Program-made: the position numbers and the translations under genes
Part shown: piece by piece, positions 34,564 through 39,273 of the stretch
Layout of the letters: each line of letters begins with the position of its first letter
How positions within the stretch are numbered: position 1 is the stretch's first letter
NCBI GenBank assembly: GCA_016938065.1
Contig: JAFGVI010000046.1
Coordinates: 1-39,273, forward strand
Direction of reading: 5' to 3'
Length of the DNA: 39,273 nt
From: Deltaproteobacteria bacterium
GTDB taxonomy: Bacteria > Desulfobacterota > Anaeroferrophillalia > Anaeroferrophillales > Tharpellaceae
The notes under the pieces: model-generated
Database searches by the model: none
What the model was told of the DNA's origin: nothing
Seen by the model: the letters and a program-made list of their open reading frames with translations, nothing else

Positions 34564-35406
34564 TTAAAAAAGGAAGAAAGAGCCCGGCACCGTCCGTGAT
34601 TTTATTCCGGCATTGCGGTAATATTTTTTCAGGGCATCCAGCAGCCCCGCGGCGGTGTATTCGTTGGCGATTATTCTGACGTTGAGGCCCGCAGCGGTTG
34701 CGGCGGCGGCGGTGATCGGGCCGATGCAGGCGGTGGGTAAGCTCTTTAACTTTTCCCGGATTTGCGGGGAGTGGCAGTGCTGAATCAGGTTGGATGCACT
34801 GGAGGCGCTGGTGACGGTGATGATGTCGATCTCTTCCTGAGCCAGCAGATGATTAAGCTGAGCTGCCGATTCAGGTGGAAAGATGGTTTCGTAGACCGGG
34901 ACAACATCGACCCTGGCGCCTCTCCGGCGCAGGGTTTCGGGCAGCAGTTCGCGGGCTTGTAAAGCTCTGGGCAGGAGGATCTTTTGTGCTCTGATATCAA
35001 GACCGGCAAAAAGTTCGATGATGCCCTCGGCGGCAAATTCTTTAGCGATCAAATTACTTTTCAAACCTGAGATCGCAGCGGCCTGAGCGGTTTTGGGGCC
35101 GACGCAGATTGTGGTCAGATGGTCCAGGGCCAGGGCATCAAGTCCTTTGCTTTGCAGTCTCTGATAAAAACAGTCGAAGCCGTTGACACTGCTTAAAATC
35201 AGCCAGTGATAATCGGCCAGTTCGCTGATGGCTCTGTCGGCTGCGCTCCAGTCGGGCGGGGGAATGATTTTGATAGTCGGCAGCAGAAGCGGGCGGGCTC
35301 CGGCCTGAGTCAGCTGGGTTATGAAATCACGGGCCTGCGATTCCGGCCGGGTGACGAGAATACGCAGACCCTGTAGATCAGTTGTCGGCGGCTGCGAGGA
35401 TGGCAT
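34564..35406 (-). CDS. hemD: Uroporphyrinogen-III synthase
   Basis: Cyclises hydroxymethylbilane to uroporphyrinogen III, the branch compound for heme, siroheme and cobalamin. The 280-residue product has the weakly conserved but recognisable HemD pattern: ILVTRPESQARDF near the start, WLILSSVNGFDCFY, VGPKTAQAA, LLPRALQARELLPETL, VPVYET, ITVTSASSASNLI, and CIGPITAAAATAAGL. The frame extends 30 bases upstream (35436), overlapping hemC; the ATG at 35406, eight bases after the hemC stop, is the more natural start and begins just before the conserved core. The assignment is supported by position directly downstream of hemC. Confidence 0.92.
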   Translation of the reverse strand: MPSSQPPTTDLQGLRILVTRPESQARDFITQLTQAGARPLLLPTIKIIPPPDWSAADRAISELADYHWLILSSVNGFDCFYQRLQSKGLDALALDHLTTICVGPKTAQAAAISGLKSNLIAKEFAAEGIIELFAGLDIRAQKILLPRALQARELLPETLRRRGARVDVVPVYETIFPPESAAQLNHLLAQEEIDIITVTSASSASNLIQHCHSPQIREKLKSLPTACIGPITAAAATAAGLNVRIIANEYTAAGLLDALKKYYRNAGIKSRTVPGSFFLF

Positions 35407-35413
35407 ACTCAGC

Positions 35414-36370
35414 TCAGCTCTCCGGGTTGGCTGCAAAACACTCCTGCAGAAGGACGTCAGCCCCGCGCTGCAGCAGGGTGCAGGCCAGTTCCCGGCCTAA
35501 TTTTTCAGGATCACTGCCGGCGGCACTCTCTTTGATAATCTGATGGCCGTCAAGCGCCGCGACCAGACCGGTGAGGTTTATCAGTTGATCTTCGTCGACC
35601 GTGGCATGCGCGGCGATCGGCACCTGACAGCCACCTTCCAGGGTCTTGAGAAAAGCCCGTTCAGCGCGAACCGCGAGGGCACTCCGAATATCATGGAAAA
35701 AAGCCAGGCGCTGATTGTTGAAATCATCATTGATCCGGGTTTCGATGCCTAAGGCGCCCTGGGCGATTGCCGGTAGAGAAATAAGGGGATCAATCAGTTC
35801 GGTGACCTGGTCGGCCCAGCCCAAACGTTTAACCCCGGCATAGGCGAGAATAATGCCGTCATATTCGCCGCGTGCCAGTTTCTTCAGACGGGTATCGACA
35901 TTGCCGCGCAGATCCCGGGTGGTCAGCTGGGGAAAGGCGTGCAGCAGCTGAGATTTGCGGCGCAGGCTGCTGGTACCGATAACCGCACCAGAAGGCATCT
36001 CCCGCAGACTTTTGCCGGAGTGGGAGAAAAAGGCGTCCCGGGGATCTTCGCGCGGCGGAATAATTGCCACCTGCAGGTTTTCAGGCAGTTCGGTTGGTAC
36101 ATCCTTCATGCTGTGCACCGCAAGATCAATCTCCCCGGCGAGCAGAGCATCTTCGATCTCTTTGACAAAGAGACCCTTGCCCCCGACTTTGGCGAGAGGC
36201 ACGTCAAGTATCTTATCACCCTTGGTTTTGATTACCGTGAGGTTGACTTCGATGCCGGAATATTCGCGCTCAAGTTCGTTCTTTACCCAGTTGGCCTGCC
36301 AAAGAGCCAGGGCGCTGCCGCGGGTACCGATAGTGATTTTTCCTTTATCTGGCAGATTTTTATTATTCAT
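35414..36370 (-). CDS. hemC: Hydroxymethylbilane synthase (porphobilinogen deaminase)
   Basis: Polymerises four porphobilinogen molecules to hydroxymethylbilane in the cytoplasm. 318 residues, standard length. Conserved elements: IGTRGSALALWQA (14-26), KVGGKGLFVKEIE (61-73), the catalytic Asp90 in HSMKDVP, IGTSSLRRKSQL (131-142), RGNVDTRL (155-162), and the dipyrromethane-cofactor cysteine Cys248 in LEGGCQVPIAAH. The gene sits between hemA (12-base gap) and hemD (7-base gap) in one operon. Confidence 0.98.
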   Translation of the reverse strand: MNNKNLPDKGKITIGTRGSALALWQANWVKNELEREYSGIEVNLTVIKTKGDKILDVPLAKVGGKGLFVKEIEDALLAGEIDLAVHSMKDVPTELPENLQVAIIPPREDPRDAFFSHSGKSLREMPSGAVIGTSSLRRKSQLLHAFPQLTTRDLRGNVDTRLKKLARGEYDGIILAYAGVKRLGWADQVTELIDPLISLPAIAQGALGIETRINDDFNNQRLAFFHDIRSALAVRAERAFLKTLEGGCQVPIAAHATVDEDQLINLTGLVAALDGHQIIKESAAGSDPEKLGRELACTLLQRGADVLLQECFAANPES

Positions 36371-36381
36371 GAGGGGGCTCC

Positions 36382-37656
36382 TTATTCTAATTCATTTTCA
36401 GTCAGATGAAATATTTTTCTGATCGTGGTTGCCGGCACATTTTCGTCGCACTGATTTGATGATTTGAGATAGTTTATCGGGTGGTGGAGAAATTTGTTGC
36501 CGATAGCGTTAACCATAGCCTCCAGGCGACGGCGCTCCTTGTCGCTTAAATCAGGAAATCCGCTTAAGGTTTTATGCAGCTCCTGCTCACTGATTTTTCT
36601 GATCTGATCCCGCAGCTCCCGGATCGTCGGGGTGACTGCCAGTGAGGCCAGCCACTGCTCAAATTTGTCCACCTCCAGATCGACCATAGTTTCCGCCCGA
36701 AGAGCCTCCTGCTGGCGCTGGTCCAGATTTTCGGTAACCGTTTCCTGAAGGTCGTCAACATCGTAAAGATAGATATTGTCAAGGGCATTGATCTGCGGGT
36801 CAATATCACGGGGCACGGCGATATCAATCAGAAAGATAGGTCGATTGCGGCGTTTTTTTAAGGCTTTGGCAAGCTCCGGGGGGGCGAGCAGATAAGTGGG
36901 TGATCCGGTTGAGCTCAAGATGATGTCAACCTGATCAAGGTGATCGCGAAATTTATCAAAAGGCAGGGCGATGCCGGAAAATTCATCGGCCAGCTCCTGG
37001 GCCCGGCTTAAGGTTCGATTGGTAACCAGAACCTGGTCAATTCCCTGATTGACAAAATGGCGGGCTGCCAGTTCGCACATCTCTCCGGCGCCGATGAGCA
37101 TGACTTTCATGCCTTTCAGGTCGCCGAAAATCTTTTTCGCCAGTTCGACTGCAGCAAAACTGACTGAGACGGCGCAGCTTGCTATTCTGGTTTTAGTGCG
37201 CACCTCCTTGGCGATAAAAAAAGAACGATGCATGAAACGGTTAAGGATCAGGCCGGTGGAACATGATTCTGAGGCGATAAAAAAAGCATCTTTAAGCTGA
37301 CCTAGAATCTGGGGTTCGCCGACGACCATTGAGTCAAGACTGGAGGCGACCCGAAAACCGTGGCGGATTGCATCGGCGTCTTTATGGAAGTAGAGTTTGT
37401 CGGCAAATGAATGCGCCATAATCTGATGATAGTGTTCCAGAAAACGGATCATTTTTTCACGGCAGAGATCAAGCTTCTGGCTGATTCCACATAACTCAAC
37501 CCGGTTACAGGTGGAGAGGATCAGGGCTTCACTTAAATCCGCTTCATCCTTGAGTCGGCGCAGGGCGGCGGGCAGATCTTCGCCTTTGAACGCGAGGCGT
37601 TCGCGGACTTCAACCGGAGCGGTTTGATGGTTAAGGCCTAAAGTTACAATATGCAT
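36382..37656 (-). CDS. hemA: Glutamyl-tRNA reductase
   Basis: First step of tetrapyrrole synthesis by the C5 route: reduces glutamyl-tRNA(Glu) to glutamate-1-semialdehyde with NADPH. The product (424 residues) starts MHIVTLGLNHQTAPVEVRE, has the catalytic Cys50 in STCNRVE, the substrate-binding GEPQILGQLKDAF, the nucleotide fold MLIGAGEMCELAA, and a helical dimerisation domain at the C-terminus (LRDQIRKI to HHPINYLK). The frame reaches a TTG at 37695, but the ATG at 37656 opens the conserved sequence. A 77-base gap separates it from the CcsA-like gene; hemC follows 11 bases downstream. Presence of HemA implies no ALA synthase route is needed. Confidence 0.98.
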   Translation of the reverse strand: MHIVTLGLNHQTAPVEVRERLAFKGEDLPAALRRLKDEADLSEALILSTCNRVELCGISQKLDLCREKMIRFLEHYHQIMAHSFADKLYFHKDADAIRHGFRVASSLDSMVVGEPQILGQLKDAFFIASESCSTGLILNRFMHRSFFIAKEVRTKTRIASCAVSVSFAAVELAKKIFGDLKGMKVMLIGAGEMCELAARHFVNQGIDQVLVTNRTLSRAQELADEFSGIALPFDKFRDHLDQVDIILSSTGSPTYLLAPPELAKALKKRRNRPIFLIDIAVPRDIDPQINALDNIYLYDVDDLQETVTENLDQRQQEALRAETMVDLEVDKFEQWLASLAVTPTIRELRDQIRKISEQELHKTLSGFPDLSDKERRRLEAMVNAIGNKFLHHPINYLKSSNQCDENVPATTIRKIFHLTENELE

Positions 37657-37733
37657 AGGGTGAAATTTCAGTTGGATAAGGTGTAAAGCAGGCAAAATAG
37701 TGATTGTGGTGTCTGCAAAGTGTCTGATTTACC

Positions 37734-38561
37734 TCAGTGAGCATAACTGTGGAGGCCGCTCAGGAGAAGATTGACCCCTAAAAAGGTGAACATGATAGCG
37801 GCAAAACCAATGATAGTCAGCAGGGAAGCCTTGCGGCCGCGCCAGCCTGAATTCATGCGGCCATGCAACAGGGCGGCAAAAAGCAGCCAGGTAATCAGGG
37901 ACCAGGTCTCTTTCGGGTCCCAGCTCCAGTGCGAGCCCCAGGCGAAGGAGGCCCAGACCGAACCGCTGATGATCCCCAGGGTGAGCAGGGGAAAGCCGAG
38001 GCGCAAACAGAGATAATTGAGCTCGTCCAGCCTCTGCAGGGCCGGAAGTTTCCGGAAAATACCTTTTATTTTCTTGGTTTTTATCAGATGTTCCTGAATC
38101 AGATACATCACGGCTCCACCGCAGCCTAACGCGAGAAACGCATTGCCGGCAAAACTTAAGAGGACATGCAGGGGGAGCCAGAAACTTTTCAGAATGGGTG
38201 GCTGGGGGGTAATGGCCTTGGAGGTAAGCAGCGCGCCCAGGGTGAAAATAATCAACAAAGGTGAGGTGAAAGCGGCCAGGGTCGGCAGTTGATTTTTGCG
38301 GGTTACGAGGAGATAGGCCAGAGCCAGGAGCAGGGCGAAGAAGGAGAGGGATTCATGCAGGTTGCTGACGGCCAGAGTCTGGGCCTGAGTGCAGCGCCAT
38401 GAAAAGGCGAGCAGATGAATGACAAAACCGCTCTGAATTGCAATTTTACTCCAGGGCCTGGCTTCGCTGTCCGGTTTAAACAGGTAGACAAAGCCGCTGA
38501 CCATGCCGGCGCTGTAGAGGACTAAGGCTCCAACCAATAGAGAACTGTAGATTATATCCAT
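37734..38561 (-). CDS. CcsA/HemX-like cytochrome c assembly membrane protein
   Basis: Multi-helix inner-membrane protein of the CcsA/CcmC/HemX superfamily, 275 residues with about eight helices. The tryptophan-rich WWD-type heme-handling motif WGSHWSWDPKETW lies at 208-220, with conserved histidines around it (His49, His132 and one near the C-terminal GLHSYAH). In system II cytochrome c maturation CcsA delivers heme; next to hemA the homologue is often called HemX, with a poorly defined role in HemA level control. The gene is first in the ccsA-hemA-hemC-hemD direction, linking heme synthesis with cytochrome maturation. A ResB/Ccs1 partner is not in the window, so HemX versus CcsA is undecided. 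Confidence 0.9.
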   Translation of the reverse strand: MDIIYSSLLVGALVLYSAGMVSGFVYLFKPDSEARPWSKIAIQSGFVIHLLAFSWRCTQAQTLAVSNLHESLSFFALLLALAYLLVTRKNQLPTLAAFTSPLLIIFTLGALLTSKAITPQPPILKSFWLPLHVLLSFAGNAFLALGCGGAVMYLIQEHLIKTKKIKGIFRKLPALQRLDELNYLCLRLGFPLLTLGIISGSVWASFAWGSHWSWDPKETWSLITWLLFAALLHGRMNSGWRGRKASLLTIIGFAAIMFTFLGVNLLLSGLHSYAH

Positions 38562-38734
38562 TTATTTTGTAAGCTTGTAAGCTGTTTCTCAGTTATGAGG
38601 GGGGGGGTAAATTCAGGGCCGGTCGTTTATAACGGTCTCTCTCGTAAGTGTCAACTGCTATCCGGTCAAATGTTCCAGACAAGAGAAAAAGATTGTACTT
38701 TTTTCAGGTGAAATGTTATGGAGCGAGGCTTTGA

Positions 38735-38765
38735 AATTACGAATCACGAATGATGAATTACGACT
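38735..38765. repeat. Short degenerate ACGAAT-type tandem repeat in the ccsA/hemB gap
   Basis: Within the 277-base divergent gap, units of the type ATTACGAATcACGAA recur three or four times in 31 bases. Similar low-complexity AATTACGAA runs occur between genes in many deltaproteobacterial genomes, as far as I recall. The rest of the gap shows a G8-9 run near 38600 but no convincing promoter pair. Confidence 0.35.
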
Positions 38766-38838
38766 TACCGGTTCATGATCGCTGGCGATTATTGTTGTCG
38801 GATCAATTTTATATCTCTATTTTAGAGGGGATGACTGT

Positions 38839-39273
38839 ATGTATTTTCCGGTTTATCGGCCCCGGCGTTTGCGGGCCGATGCCAATATTCGGCGCATGGT
38901 GCGGGAAACCTCGCTTTCAGTAAACGATTTTATTGCTCCGCTTTTCGTCTGTCCGGGTCAGGAGGTGCGGCGCCCGATCAGTTCGATGCCGGGCAATTAT
39001 CAGCTTTCCATTGACGAATTGGTGCTTGAGGCGGCGACATTGAAAAGTCTCGGGGTGCCGGCGATTATTCTTTTCGGCATCCCTGAGAGCAAAGACGAGT
39101 TTGGAAGCGGAGCCTATGCTGCTGATGGCATTATTCAACAGGCGATCCGGGCTCTGAAAGCTGAAGTCAAAGATCTTTTAGTCATAACCGATGTCTGTCT
39201 CTGTGAGTATACTTCGCACGGTCATTGCGGCGTGGTTGAAGAGGGTCGTATCGACAATGATAAAACCCTTGCT
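38839..39273 (+). CDS. hemB: Porphobilinogen synthase (delta-aminolevulinate dehydratase), N-terminal part cut by window edge
   Basis: Condenses two 5-aminolevulinate molecules to porphobilinogen, the step between HemA products and HemC. 145 residues are present; the lysine-bearing active-site part lies outside the window. The start is typical (RPRRLRADANIRRMVRET), followed by FIAPLFVCPGQE and SMPGNYQLSIDEL. Cysteines 120, 122 and 130 in VCLCEYTSHGHCG have the same numbering as the catalytic zinc ligands of E. coli HemB, so this is the zinc-dependent type rather than the Asp-rich magnesium type. AGAGGGG at 38824-38830 lies eight bases before the ATG. It is divergent from the ccsA-hemACD operon, so together they encode the route from glutamyl-tRNA to uroporphyrinogen III except glutamate-1-semialdehyde aminotransferase. 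Confidence 0.97.
   Translation, partial: MYFPVYRPRRLRADANIRRMVRETSLSVNDFIAPLFVCPGQEVRRPISSMPGNYQLSIDELVLEAATLKSLGVPAIILFGIPESKDEFGSGAYAADGIIQQAIRALKAEVKDLLVITDVCLCEYTSHGHCGVVEEGRIDNDKTLA

Noticed and set aside
38716-38823. Promoter for hemB (TTGTAC or TTGTCG with 17-base spacers)
   Set aside because: The -10 boxes are poor, and the better one would start transcription inside the ribosome-binding site.

Overview
The window looks like a chromosomal piece of a Gram-negative, probably anaerobic bacterium of the Desulfobacterota / former Deltaproteobacteria. This is an inference from gene content: a ccsA-hemA-hemC-hemD cluster opposite a zinc-type hemB, a V4R-domain sensor next to a GGDEF protein, an outer-membrane RND efflux system, and very large secreted proteins with FG-GAP and RHS repeats. 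Most of the DNA is GC-rich, with a few sharp AT-rich islands inside the giant genes. I see no rRNA, tRNA, CRISPR array, transposase or integrase.

Layout. (1) 1-1533, minus: the N-terminal 511 residues of a P-type cation ATPase, cut by the window edge. (2) 1666-7675, minus: a tripartite RND multidrug efflux operon (adaptor, inner-membrane pump, outer-membrane lipoprotein channel), transcribed divergently from a TetR/CerR-type regulator at 7811-8446. A candidate operator palindrome lies in the promoter spacer. (3) 8628-10970, plus: an ABC-F ATPase preceded by an intrinsic terminator that may act as an attenuator, then a short spermidine-synthase-like protein. (4) 11402-31714, plus: an accessory island with a 2237-residue SpvB/FG-GAP/YD-repeat/RHS protein with an unrelated AT-rich C-terminal tip; a secreted protein with GWN-type repeats; a 3175-residue secreted protein with a seven-repeat FG-GAP propeller, a right-handed beta-helix, a long helical hairpin and a C-terminal beta domain; a SurA/PrsA-like parvulin; and a HYDIN-type protein whose end looks broken. 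(5) 31743-32263: a decayed copy of the ABC-F 3' part joined to the last bases of the spermidine-synthase-like gene. The island is therefore bracketed by direct repeats of its left neighbours. (6) 32318-33729, plus: a frameshifted V4R sensor and a GGDEF diguanylate cyclase, then a TVP38/DedA-like membrane protein. (7) 34564-38561, minus: hemD, hemC, hemA and a CcsA-like cytochrome c biogenesis protein, with hemB starting divergently at 38839 and cut by the right edge.

The most interesting part is the island. The RHS protein has the domain order of a fused TcB-TcC component of Tc (ABC) toxins. The giant protein ends in a coiled-coil hairpin with an apolar tip, followed by a segment resembling the TcA region that leads into the TcB-binding domain. 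I propose that these genes encode a divergent, exported Tc-like injection complex whose head is built from an integrin-type propeller and a beta-helix, with the parvulin as a dedicated folding factor. This is a hypothesis from by-eye resemblance and gene order; structure prediction would test it directly. The flanking ABC-F repeats suggest the island entered by single-crossover integration of a circular molecule, or by an old duplication.
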